From: JBCCCJ01 sp039029315
GTDB lineage: Bacteria > Bacteroidota > Bacteroidia > J057
Assembly (NCBI GenBank): GCA_039029315.1
Contig: JBCCGK010000048.1
Coordinates: 1 to 64,000, forward strand
Direction: 5' to 3'
DNA: 64,000 nucleotides
In this document: positions 1-7,434 of the stretch, in pieces
How positions within the stretch are numbered: position 1 is the stretch's first letter
Layout of the letters: each line of letters opens with the position of its first letter
Notes under the pieces: model-generated
The model's input: the letters and a program-made list of their open reading frames with translations, nothing else
Database searches by the model: none
Told to the model about the DNA's origin: nothing
Position numbers and translations under genes: made by a program

Positions 1-2
1 AA

Positions 3-50
3 AGTGCCAAAAAGATCAGGGAGATTATCGAGAAAAAGAAAGATCTTTAG
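3..50 (+). CDS. possible 3' end of an upstream gene
   Basis: The third frame is open from the window edge and reads SAKKIREIIEKKKDL before a TAG at 48-50. The charged, lysine-rich composition looks like a genuine protein C-terminus, while the other two forward frames give less protein-like tails. The family cannot be judged from 15 residues, and a chance open stretch is possible. Confidence 0.25.
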   Translation, partial: SAKKIREIIEKKKDL

Positions 51-371
51 TATCCCGTAAGTAAGGGGACACAATTATTTGTGAGGGATATAGTGGGCAT
101 AGGGGAAATACGGGAGAACTCTTACCCATCAAGCCATTATTTCCCTTATACCCAAAATCAAACCTAATATTGTCCATCTACTTATAGGTAATCTTTGGCT
201 CAAGAAGGGTTCCTCAGAGGAATCGCCCGCACACCATCCAACAAATGCTCCGAGGTCGACCTTGAGCGACATTATAGGTTCCTGAAATCCTCCTTCTGAA
301 GCAGTTGTCTGAGAAATTATTTTTTTTCGATCGCAAGCTGGTGTATTTTTATTCTCAAATTACACGAGCGG
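51..371. other. intergenic region upstream of the hydrogenase locus
   Basis: No convincing gene is present in these 321 bases. The stretch contains an imperfect inverted repeat (95-110 with 138-153, listed separately) and an AT-rich segment around 310-360 just before the first TetR gene, where its promoter probably lies. No clear Bacteroidota -33/-7 pair could be fixed by eye. Confidence 0.4.
95..153. repeat. imperfect inverted repeat with pyrimidine-rich arm
   Basis: GGGCATAGGGGAAATA (95-110) is complementary to TATTTCCCTTATACCC (138-153) at 14 of 16 positions by hand, with 27 bases between. The second arm belongs to the TTATACCC/CTATTCCCC-type tract that recurs at 10151, 24038 (minus strand) and 47415. 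It could be a hairpin, a short interspersed repeat or a binding site. Confidence 0.45.
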
Positions 372-1004
372 GTGAAAAATCGGGAGAAAATATTATTGGC
401 TGCCAGACGATTGTTTAATGAACATGGCTTTGTCAATGTTCGTCTCCAGCATATCTCAGATGATACCATCATTAGTGTAGGAAACATAGCCTATCATTTC
501 AAAAACAAAGAAGCCATTATCATCAACATATTTGAAGAACTGAAACAGAGACAACGCGAGGTATTTATCGAATATCGGCATACCCCGATATTTGTAAATG
601 TTGATCGCATTTTTCAGTCTATGGAAAGTCTTCAAAATCAATACAACTTCTTTTATACCGATATCATTGAAATAAAAAGAGCGTATCCGCAGGTATTCGA
701 GAAGATCAAGCAATTTTTTCAATGGCAAGTATTGCTTTTTCAAGAAATAATTCGTTTCAATATTGCCAGGGGAGCAATCCAAAAGGTGTTGAGTGAATCA
801 GAAATAACTTTTCTTTCTTCATTCATCATTCAGAATATGAACGCCTGGAAATCCTTTCATCTGATTTGGCAGGAACAAGAGTTGGATGGATTAAGCCTCT
901 CTTCCTTTGTCTGGAAGATGTTGATTCCTTATATGACTGATTCAGGCAAAGAAGAATATTCAATTCTGGAAAATCAGAAAGTTAATCTACCCATAGAAAA
1001 ATAG
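372..1004 (+). CDS. TetR/AcrR-family transcriptional regulator (first copy)
   Basis: A 210-residue DNA-binding regulator. Residues about 5-50 form the TetR N-terminal helix-turn-helix, with the recognition segment ISVGNIAYHFKNK; the rest is the variable ligand-binding helical part, which names no ligand. The start is GTG at 372. It is clearly paralogous to the second TetR at 1388 (shared ISVGN-AYH-KNK and similar helices throughout) and lies 6 bases before the small gene at 1011, so the three genes probably form one transcript ahead of the hydrogenase. A role in controlling the hydrogenase is inferred from position only. The duplication of both a regulator and a small protein in this locus is unusual. 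Confidence 0.85.
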   Translation: MKNREKILLAARRLFNEHGFVNVRLQHISDDTIISVGNIAYHFKNKEAIIINIFEELKQRQREVFIEYRHTPIFVNVDRIFQSMESLQNQYNFFYTDIIEIKRAYPQVFEKIKQFFQWQVLLFQEIIRFNIARGAIQKVLSESEITFLSSFIIQNMNAWKSFHLIWQEQELDGLSLSSFVWKMLIPYMTDSGKEEYSILENQKVNLPIEK

Positions 1005-1010
1005 TGCATC

Positions 1011-1364
1011 ATGCGGGTTGAGTTAGACAAAACAGTGTATAAACTTTTGCTCCAGCACAAGCAAAACAGCCATGATACTGGAAGAAAGGGAGAAACGCAG
1101 GATCTGGACTTTTTGCATGAAGATCTTTGGCTACAAGATACAGCTGTATTTGATTGGGTCGCGAAACTGAATGGTTCCTGGCAGGTATTCCTGGTGTTTG
1201 TTCACTACAAAAATCCATTTTTGTTGATCAAAAGATTTATCAAAACCCAGATATCATTCCGGAAGGCCAATATTGAAGCCCACTATATGAGAAGATTAGC
1301 AGCCAAAGATCAGAGAGGAACCCTGGAAGTGGAGAAAGAGTCCTTGAGTTTATGTGAAAATTAA
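1011..1364 (+). CDS. hydrogenase-locus small protein A, family unknown
   Basis: A 117-residue protein of unknown function with no signal peptide and no membrane segment. Its last 88 residues align without a gap to the last 88 residues of the protein at 5646-5969, with 26 identities counted by hand, including WLQ, G-W-V, P--L, and a KD-RGTL motif followed by a cysteine and asparagine at the C-terminus. The two genes flank the hydrogenase structural genes, which suggests a role in regulating, assembling or linking the enzyme. It sits between the two TetR genes, 6 bases after the first and 23 before the second. The lone conserved Cys next to the C-terminus is notable but has no known meaning. 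Confidence 0.75.
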   Translation: MRVELDKTVYKLLLQHKQNSHDTGRKGETQDLDFLHEDLWLQDTAVFDWVAKLNGSWQVFLVFVHYKNPFLLIKRFIKTQISFRKANIEAHYMRRLAAKDQRGTLEVEKESLSLCEN

Positions 1365-1387
1365 ACAGAACAATCAGAAGAGGGCAA

Positions 1388-1990
1388 ATGTCAAAAACAA
1401 AGGAAAGAATATTAGAAGCGTCTCTTGCATTATTTAATTATCAGGGGTTGAAAACCACAACCCTGCAAATCATTGCGAATGATGTGCAGATCAGCGTTGG
1501 AAATCTGGCATATCATTACAAAAACAAACAGGAAATCATCGCTGCTCATAGTGAAGAATTAACAGAAAGTCTTCAGGATGTCTTGGGCCACTATCGCAAT
1601 TATCCAAATTTTTTGGATTTTCATATTCAGCTAGAACAGATTGCAGCAGTATTGGAGCGATTCAAATACATCTTCACGAATTTGGGAGAAATGGAATTGG
1701 TCTATCCGGATACATTCTCCATTATCAAGATGTTCCACGAAAAACTGGCAACCCAAATTGAAAGCAGAATTGAATATCATATTGACAAAGGTACGATGAT
1801 CAGTTTGGATGGAGAAACCATCTCTCTGCTTTCCTCCAATGTCGCCATGGCGATTTTGATGAATCAGGCGCAGCATCTTCTTTCTCCGCAACATCTCTAT
1901 AAGGATGTATGGTTCATGATCCGTCCTTATTTTACCGAAAATGGCCTTCGGGAGTGGGATATGCTGATTTCTCCTACCTTGATTCAGTAA
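1388..1990 (+). CDS. TetR/AcrR-family transcriptional regulator (second copy)
   Basis: A 200-residue TetR-type regulator starting at ATG 1388. The N-terminal helix-turn-helix is recognisable (ERILEASLALF, then ISVGNLAYHYKNK), and the C-terminal domain resembles that of the first TetR in this locus. It ends 133 bases before the hydrogenase small subunit gene. That gap contains two perfect inverted repeats (2010-2029, 2065-2085) that are plausible operators for one or both regulators. Two paralogous regulators could bind the same sites with different effectors or form heterodimers; this is inference. Confidence 0.85.
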   Translation: MSKTKERILEASLALFNYQGLKTTTLQIIANDVQISVGNLAYHYKNKQEIIAAHSEELTESLQDVLGHYRNYPNFLDFHIQLEQIAAVLERFKYIFTNLGEMELVYPDTFSIIKMFHEKLATQIESRIEYHIDKGTMISLDGETISLLSSNVAMAILMNQAQHLLSPQHLYKDVWFMIRPYFTENGLREWDMLISPTLIQ

Positions 1991-2009
1991 ATTGGATTTT
2001 TTTCAAAAG

Positions 2010-2029
2010 ATTAGAAAATAATTTCTAAT
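2010..2029. promoter_or_regulatory. perfect inverted repeat upstream of hydrogenase genes
   Basis: ATTAGAAA (2010-2017) and TTTCTAAT (2022-2029) are exact reverse complements separated by four bases. The site lies 95 bases before the hydrogenase start, directly after the second TetR gene. Symmetry and length fit a TetR-type operator. It is not followed by a T-run like a terminator, although T-rich sequence surrounds it. Confidence 0.5.
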
Positions 2030-2064
2030 TCTGGTTTTTTTGTTTATGTTTACGAAAGCGAGCT

Positions 2065-2085
2065 AGAATGAGTCGCGATCATTCT
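2065..2085. promoter_or_regulatory. second inverted repeat in the hydrogenase leader
   Basis: AGAATGA (2065-2071) and TCATTCT (2079-2085) are exact reverse complements around GTCGCGA, which itself contains the palindrome TCGCGA. It lies 38 bases before the small-subunit start, so it may sit in the promoter or the mRNA leader and act either as an operator or as a hairpin. Confidence 0.45.
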
Positions 2086-2123
2086 GCTGTTGCTTGAGAT
2101 TCAACTAAACACTATTACTACTC

Positions 2124-3083
2124 ATGGCAAATGTATTGTGGTTACAGGGAGGCGCATGCAGTGGCAACACCATGTCCTTTTTGGATGCCGAAGAACCTAC
2201 CGTAGTCGAGTTAATCACTGATTTTGGGATCAATATTCTGTGGCACCCTACTGTCGGTCTCGAGATCGGCCATCAGGTAGGGGATCTCTTGAATAGTTGC
2301 CTGAAAGGAGAAACCCAACTGGACATCTTTGTATTTGAAGGAACCATCATTCAAGGACCCAACGGAACAGGAAAAATGAACTATTTTTCTGACCGTCCGA
2401 TGAAAGATTGGGTCAAAGAATTGGCAGATGTTGCACAGTTCGTTGTCGCCATTGGCGATTGCGCTACCTACGGAGGGATTCCTGCAGTACCGCCCAACCC
2501 ATCAGAATCTACCGGCATGCAGTTTCACAAGCGGCAAAAAGGAGGATTCCTTGGGCCAGATTTTGTGTCAAAAGGAGGACTCCCTGTCATCAATATTCCC
2601 GGATGCCCTGCGCATCCTGACTGGATCACCCAGATCCTGGTTGCCATCTCGACAGGAAGAATCGGAGATGTGTTAATTGATGACTACCATCGTCCCAAAA
2701 CTTTCTTTACCGATTTTGTTCAGACAGGATGTACCAATGCAGCAGCCTTTGGAGCCAAAATTGATGGGAATTTTGGAAAACGAGGAGGATGTTTGTTCTA
2801 CGAAGTTGGATGTAGAGGTCCGATGACACATGCGAGTTGTAATCGAATCCTTTGGAACCGCCAAAGTAGCAAAACCAGGGCCAATCATCCATGTCTTGGC
2901 TGTACAGAACCTGGATTCCCACATCATGATTTGAAGAAAGGAAGTGTGTTCAAGACAATGAAATATCTCAATGTTTTCCCAAAAGAAGTGCCAGCAGGAG
3001 AAAGCAAGTTGGGGTACTACTTCAAAGCTGGTGTAACCAAAGCACTGCCTACCAATAAGGCACTGAAAGCTTCTTCCAAGTAA
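2124..3083 (+). CDS. hupS: [NiFe]-hydrogenase group 2a, small subunit
   Basis: The electron-transferring iron-sulfur subunit of an H2-uptake hydrogenase, 319 residues. The start MANVLWLQGGACSGNT and the phrases PNGTG and RPMKDWV match the cyanobacterial HupS/mycobacterial HucS type (group 2a). There is no twin-arginine signal peptide, so the enzyme stays on the cytoplasmic side. Cluster cysteines are visible in GDCATYGG, IPGCPAHP, QTGCTN, GGCLF, GCRGP, ASCN and PCLGC. At the proximal cluster, the position held by the second Cys in classical CxxC small subunits appears to be Asn15. It is followed after 25 bases by the large subunit. Confidence 0.93.
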   Translation: MANVLWLQGGACSGNTMSFLDAEEPTVVELITDFGINILWHPTVGLEIGHQVGDLLNSCLKGETQLDIFVFEGTIIQGPNGTGKMNYFSDRPMKDWVKELADVAQFVVAIGDCATYGGIPAVPPNPSESTGMQFHKRQKGGFLGPDFVSKGGLPVINIPGCPAHPDWITQILVAISTGRIGDVLIDDYHRPKTFFTDFVQTGCTNAAAFGAKIDGNFGKRGGCLFYEVGCRGPMTHASCNRILWNRQSSKTRANHPCLGCTEPGFPHHDLKKGSVFKTMKYLNVFPKEVPAGESKLGYYFKAGVTKALPTNKALKASSK

Positions 3084-3108
3084 TTCCAGAACAAATTAGA
3101 ATCTAACA

Positions 3109-4707
3109 ATGGCTCAAATAAAAGAACTCAATATTTCTCCTGTCGGTAGAGTAGAAGGAGATCTTGACGTAAAAGTCTATATGCAGGATGGGGTGGTTAC
3201 CAGAGCACATACCCAAGCTGCCATGTACAGAGGATTTGAGAAAATTCTCGTTGGAAAAGATCCCCAAGCAGGCTTGATCGTAACCCCTCGTGCTTGCGGA
3301 ATCTGTGGTGGATCGCATCTCTATTGCGCTTCTTCTGCACTCGATGTTGCATGGGGAACTACTTTGCCTCCCAATGCCTTGTTGCTGCGTGCGATCGGGC
3401 AGGCGACAGAGACCATTCAGAGTATTCCAAGATGGTTCTATGCCATCTTTGCCACAGATATGGCCAATAAGAAGTTTGCCAACAAACCCTTATACCAGGA
3501 GGTCGTGAAGCGATTTGCTGCCTATGTAGGGACTTCCTTCCAGCAAGGGGTCACAGCTTCTGGCAGACCTGTAGAAGTCTATGCACTCTTTGGTGGTCAA
3601 TGGCCACATTCCAGCTATATGGTTCCTGGTGGCGTCATGTGTGCCCCAACCTTGAAAGATATTACTCGTGCTCATTCAATCATGAATCAGTTCCGAAATG
3701 ACTGGTTGGAGACTGTATGGCTTGGGTGTTCCATCGAGCGATATATGGAAATCAAGACCTGGGATGATATGCTGGCCTGGGTGGAGGAAAATGATTCTCA
3801 GCGCAATTCTGATCTCGGTCTATTCATTCGGGCAGGATTGGAATTTGGATTGGATAAATTTGGACAGGGAGTAGGTAGATATCTCGCTTGGGGAACTTAT
3901 CTGCACAAAGATCTGTACCAAAAGCCGACAATCGAAGGACGAAACAGAGCCACTATCAGCCCAGCAGGATTCTATGATGGGAAAACCTATTTTGATGCCG
4001 ATCAGAAACAGGTGAGAGAGCATGTAACCCATTCCTGGTATGAAAATCAGGCAGATGCCCTGCATCCATTTGATGAGCCAATTCCCTCTGCCTCTCTCAG
4101 TCCAACGAATCTGGATGAAAGTGATTTCAATGGCAAATATTCCTGGGCCAAAGCGCCAAGATTCATGGACTATGCAGCTGAAACAGGGCCATTGGCACGT
4201 GTCGTCATGGCTGCCAATCCTGCTAACGCGGATCATCAGTTCCGGGACCCACTCTTTGGGGATATCATGAAGCAAATGGGACCCAGTGTCTTCACACGCG
4301 TGTTGGCAAGAATGCATGAGGCCCCAAGATTGTACAATATGATCGACAAATGGCTAAGAGAAGTCAATCTGGATGAAGCCTTCTATATCAAGCCTGAAGA
4401 AAAAGACGGTATTGGCTGGGGAGCAACTGAAGCTGCACGCGGAGCATTGGCACACTGGATCAAGGTCAAAAATGGAGTGATCGAAAACTATCAGATCATT
4501 GCCCCAACTACCTTCAATGTGGGTCCAAATGATAGCAAAGGCAACTCAGGACCGATTGAATCTGCTCTGGAAGGCACAGAAATCGAAGATCCGCATGATC
4601 CAGTAGAAGTTGGATTGGTTGCCAGATCCTTCGATAGCTGTCTGGTCTGTACAGTTCATGCCCATGATGAAAAAACAGGGGAAGAACTGGCCAAATTCAA
4701 GCTCTAA
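3109..4707 (+). CDS. hupL: [NiFe]-hydrogenase group 2a, large (catalytic) subunit
   Basis: The 532-residue subunit that carries the Ni-Fe(CN)2CO centre and splits H2. The N-terminal ligand motif is RACGICGGSH (about residues 62-71) and the C-terminal one is DSCLVCTVH. The 15 residues after this His (AHDEKTGEELAKFKL) have the length and position of the peptide removed by a hydrogenase-specific protease after nickel insertion, and a candidate protease gene follows at 4793. The sequence class agrees with the group 2a small subunit upstream. No membrane cytochrome b gene is adjacent, as is usual for group 2a, so the electron acceptor must come from elsewhere. Confidence 0.94.
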   Translation: MAQIKELNISPVGRVEGDLDVKVYMQDGVVTRAHTQAAMYRGFEKILVGKDPQAGLIVTPRACGICGGSHLYCASSALDVAWGTTLPPNALLLRAIGQATETIQSIPRWFYAIFATDMANKKFANKPLYQEVVKRFAAYVGTSFQQGVTASGRPVEVYALFGGQWPHSSYMVPGGVMCAPTLKDITRAHSIMNQFRNDWLETVWLGCSIERYMEIKTWDDMLAWVEENDSQRNSDLGLFIRAGLEFGLDKFGQGVGRYLAWGTYLHKDLYQKPTIEGRNRATISPAGFYDGKTYFDADQKQVREHVTHSWYENQADALHPFDEPIPSASLSPTNLDESDFNGKYSWAKAPRFMDYAAETGPLARVVMAANPANADHQFRDPLFGDIMKQMGPSVFTRVLARMHEAPRLYNMIDKWLREVNLDEAFYIKPEEKDGIGWGATEAARGALAHWIKVKNGVIENYQIIAPTTFNVGPNDSKGNSGPIESALEGTEIEDPHDPVEVGLVARSFDSCLVCTVHAHDEKTGEELAKFKL

Positions 4708-4743
4708 CAGGCTCTGTGACAATTTTGTTTTTATAAAGACGAT

Positions 4744-4778
4744 GCCTGCTTCTCAGTTCTTCTTAGAAGCAGGCTTTT
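4744..4778 (+). terminator. intrinsic terminator between hupL and the protease gene
   Basis: GCCTGCTTCT (4744-4753) pairs perfectly with AGAAGCAGGC (4765-4774) over an 11-base loop and is followed at once by TTTT. It lies 36 bases after the hupL stop and 18 bases before the protease start. Partial termination here would make the structural subunits more abundant than the maturation and accessory proteins. Confidence 0.75.
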
Positions 4779-4792
4779 GCTATCTTGTCAAC

Positions 4793-5281
4793 ATGAATAC
4801 AATCAGCATATTAGGATTTGGAAATCCTGTGAGGGAAGACGATGGGGTAGGAATCTATGTCATAGAGCGATTGAAAGAGCGCATCAAGAGAGAAGAGGTT
4901 GAGATTCTGGACATGGGTACTTCTGCTTTTGAGGTTTTATTCAAGTTGAAAGGCAGGGATCGCATCATCCTGGTCGATGCTGTCTTGAACACAGGAGAGC
5001 CTGTTGGTACCTTGTACAGACTTCCCGCTTCTGAGATTGAAGGCCATATTCAGGATGATCCCCTTGTATTCTTGCATAGTTTGAAATGGGATCAGGCATT
5101 GAGTTATGCTAAAAAAATTCTTCGGGAGGACTATCCCGACAATATAGATGTCTTTCTGGTTGCCATTGACAGCACAAGATTCAATACCGAGATGACTCCT
5201 GAAGCCAGGAAAGGGGGAGATGCCTTGGTAGATGTGCTGGTTCAGGACCTGGAATCAACTCCCAAGGATCAGCTGATATGA
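4793..5281 (+). CDS. hupW: hydrogenase maturation protease (HupD/HupW/HybD type)
   Basis: A 162-residue endopeptidase that cuts the C-terminal tail off the nickel-loaded large subunit. Seen: the N-terminal GFGNPVREDDGVG motif, then LVDAV and LHSLKWDQ, which supply the Asp and His counterparts of the nickel-sensing ligands in HybD. I chose ATG 4793 (MNTISILGFGNP) although the frame stays open further upstream, because the longer form would add 61 unrelated residues, overlap hupL and cross the terminator. Its end overlaps the next gene by four bases (ATGA), which suggests translational coupling. Confidence 0.9.
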   Translation: MNTISILGFGNPVREDDGVGIYVIERLKERIKREEVEILDMGTSAFEVLFKLKGRDRIILVDAVLNTGEPVGTLYRLPASEIEGHIQDDPLVFLHSLKWDQALSYAKKILREDYPDNIDVFLVAIDSTRFNTEMTPEARKGGDALVDVLVQDLESTPKDQLI

Positions 5282-5646
5282 TCATTCCCCCCAAACATCT
5301 CGCCCATCAATTTGGTAAGTCCAATTCAGGCGAGGGCGTCTATCTGAAATCCAATCATCTATGCTTTGGGCAAGAAGTGGTTGAACAGGTATTTCAGGAT
5401 CAGCTGAATGCCTATATGGCTGTTTATCCGGAGAAAGGATATCTCATTCTGTCTTCCATCTCTCATCCATTTTTCAAAAAATTACATGACGCCTCCCAGC
5501 ACATGCTCAAAATGAGGAATTCAAGTGCAGAGCGATCCATTGCTCTGCATGAACTCCTGATTGATCATGATTTGAATCTGGCAGAGGGGCCATTGAAGTA
5601 TGAAATCAAACAGAGTTCCAATATTCTAAAAGTCTATCTATCCTGA
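5278..5646 (+). CDS. hydrogenase-operon protein of unknown function (122 aa)
   Basis: I do not recognise the family. The protein is soluble, with no signal peptide, no membrane helix and only one Cys, so it is not an iron-sulfur carrier by appearance. The N-terminal part carries GEGVYLKSNHLCFG; the middle is a mixed strand/helix pattern and a helical stretch follows near residues 60-100. It overlaps the protease gene by four bases and the next gene by one (TGATG), so it is co-translated within the hydrogenase operon. A role in assembling, anchoring or linking the enzyme to its acceptor is inferred from position alone. Confidence 0.7.
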   Translation: MIIPPKHLAHQFGKSNSGEGVYLKSNHLCFGQEVVEQVFQDQLNAYMAVYPEKGYLILSSISHPFFKKLHDASQHMLKMRNSSAERSIALHELLIDHDLNLAEGPLKYEIKQSSNILKVYLS

Positions 5647-5969
5647 TGGAGATTGATCCCGGCCTGATCCAACCGATTCCAGCCGAAACCAAAGGCGATG
5701 AATCAGATTTGTATCTGTTTCGGGACAGTGCGTGGTTACAAAATTCTGAAGTTCGCTATGCCCTTTTGCCCAAAAGAGGAAGATGGCATGTGTATATGTT
5801 GTTTCTCTCACTGGATGAACCCATCAAATTACTTATCCGATATCTTGACCATTATCCCTCCAAAAACAAGGCTGAGACATTTGCTCGCATCTTTCAGCGA
5901 GGAATCAGAAAGGACAGTCGGGGAACCTTAAAACGAGATCAACATGATTACAATATTTGCCGAAACTAA
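5646..5969 (+). CDS. hydrogenase-locus small protein B, paralogue of protein A
   Basis: A 107-residue soluble protein. Residues 20-107 align gaplessly with residues 30-117 of the protein at 1011-1364 (26 of 88 identical by hand), including WLQ, G-W-V, LLIRY and KDSRGTL and the near-terminal Cys and Asn. It starts in a TGATG overlap with the preceding gene and overlaps the TPR gene by 26 bases, so it is tightly coupled inside the accessory operon. The family function is unknown. Having one copy with the regulators and one with the maturation genes suggests either divergent roles or a paired complex. Confidence 0.8.
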   Translation: MEIDPGLIQPIPAETKGDESDLYLFRDSAWLQNSEVRYALLPKRGRWHVYMLFLSLDEPIKLLIRYLDHYPSKNKAETFARIFQRGIRKDSRGTLKRDQHDYNICRN

Positions 5970-7422
5970 TCAGTCCGACACCATTCGAAGCTATATCCTG
6001 GAAGAAGATCGATTGGAAGAATTGATTGAGATCAGAGCACTTGCTGAGCAACATTCTGGAGGGAGTTCCTTGAGGATAGAACAAGGTGCTATCTCCATGC
6101 CTCTCATTTGGGATCATTCCATGCCACCCTATTTGTTACCAAAGGATATCCCCCTTAGCAAAGAACATCTGTTGGGGCTGATCTTTCATCTGCTGGAAAA
6201 TGATCAGAAATCCTGGCAATATCTTAATGGCACAGATCTCTATCAGCACATTTCTATTCAAAATAAGCTCAAATATGGCATGTTGCTCGATGCCAATCTG
6301 CTGACCGGATCATCATACAGAGCACTTCACAATCAGGCCGTGATGCTTCATTATGGTGCATTGGAGGGACGAGAATCCCTACCTAGCCCTATCGAGCTGT
6401 ATCAGAAAGCAGTCGAGAATGCTACGGATGATGAGCATCTGGCCTTTAGTCTGCGAGAACTGGCAACTCTCTACCTGGATATGGGAGGACTCCCAGAGGC
6501 GGAACAGGCGATCATGACAGCGATAGAAAAAGCCTTGTCAGAAGAAGCGGTGCATGCCTTGAATTTGGTGCTCATTCAGATGTGGATGAAACAACTGGTG
6601 GTGCCTTATGATTCAGACTTGATGGAGCAATTGAAAGATAAAATCTGGCAAAGCTTGAACTTTTTTGAAAAGCGGGAGAATCAGGCCCAGGTAGCTTTAC
6701 TCTTGATGGACGCGACACATATCGCGAATATTTCTGAGAGTTATACAGAAGCATTGGGCTATGTCAGCAGAGCCATTCGCATCTTCGATGAAGAAGGCTT
6801 CGAAGAATTATCCGGCTCAGCCAAACTCAAAAAAGGGACCCTCCTATATACCTGGGCGCAGCAGGGGAACCCACAGTTTTACAAAGCAGCTGTCGAAAGC
6901 TATCAGCAGGCCCTCTATGTCTTCACAAAAGAGACACATCCGTCCGTATTCGCAGACATTCATCACAATCTCGGTGTGCTCTATTCCGAAATGCCAGCCG
7001 ACAACAAAAAGCGAGGCATTTGGGCTGGCATTGCATCTTCTTCTTTTCACGAAGCCCTGGAATTTTACACCAAAGAGACCTATCCTTATGAATATGGAAG
7101 CATTTGCAACAATTTTGGCAATGCCTTGACCAAATTCCCTCCAGCCACGCATTCGGATAATTATCAGAAGGCCTTGTCTTACTATGCTGATGCCCTAACA
7201 GTCCGAACGGCAAGCTATCCTTACGAACGGGCCATCACATTGCTCAACTATCTGGAAGCCAGTTGGAATGCGGGGAACCTGCCGGATGTCTTCAACGATA
7301 CTCGCTATCAGGATATGCTCCACAAGGCAGAAGAAGTCAAATCTCTGATCGATGATCCAGAGATGCTTCAGCAAGCCGAGGAGCATTTGACCAACCTCGC
7401 CAAACTGAAAACCATTTCCTAA
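5944..7422 (+). CDS. TPR-repeat protein of the hydrogenase operon
   Basis: A 492-residue cytoplasmic protein built largely of tetratricopeptide-like helix pairs. TPR-type spacing of A, Y, L and G is visible in LAFSLRELATLYLDMGGLPEAEQA (about residues 165-190), again around residues 260-290, in YQQALYVF (about 325) and in FHEALEFYTKET (about 365). The first 120 residues do not look like TPR. TPR proteins commonly act as scaffolds or assembly factors, and the position between protein B and hypA suggests a role in hydrogenase biogenesis. It overlaps the upstream gene by 26 bases. No signal peptide is seen. Confidence 0.8.
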   Translation: MITIFAETNQSDTIRSYILEEDRLEELIEIRALAEQHSGGSSLRIEQGAISMPLIWDHSMPPYLLPKDIPLSKEHLLGLIFHLLENDQKSWQYLNGTDLYQHISIQNKLKYGMLLDANLLTGSSYRALHNQAVMLHYGALEGRESLPSPIELYQKAVENATDDEHLAFSLRELATLYLDMGGLPEAEQAIMTAIEKALSEEAVHALNLVLIQMWMKQLVVPYDSDLMEQLKDKIWQSLNFFEKRENQAQVALLLMDATHIANISESYTEALGYVSRAIRIFDEEGFEELSGSAKLKKGTLLYTWAQQGNPQFYKAAVESYQQALYVFTKETHPSVFADIHHNLGVLYSEMPADNKKRGIWAGIASSSFHEALEFYTKETYPYEYGSICNNFGNALTKFPPATHSDNYQKALSYYADALTVRTASYPYERAITLLNYLEASWNAGNLPDVFNDTRYQDMLHKAEEVKSLIDDPEMLQQAEEHLTNLAKLKTIS

Positions 7423-7434
7423 TCCCTGCCCTGC

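Noticed and set aside
3820..4317. 165-codon minus-strand frame opposite hupL
   Set aside because: Antisense shadow of a strongly conserved gene; no domain resemblance.
4610..4792. 61-codon N-terminal extension of the hydrogenase protease frame
   Set aside because: It overlaps hupL, crosses the terminator and lacks protease homology; the GFGNP motif belongs 8 residues after ATG 4793.
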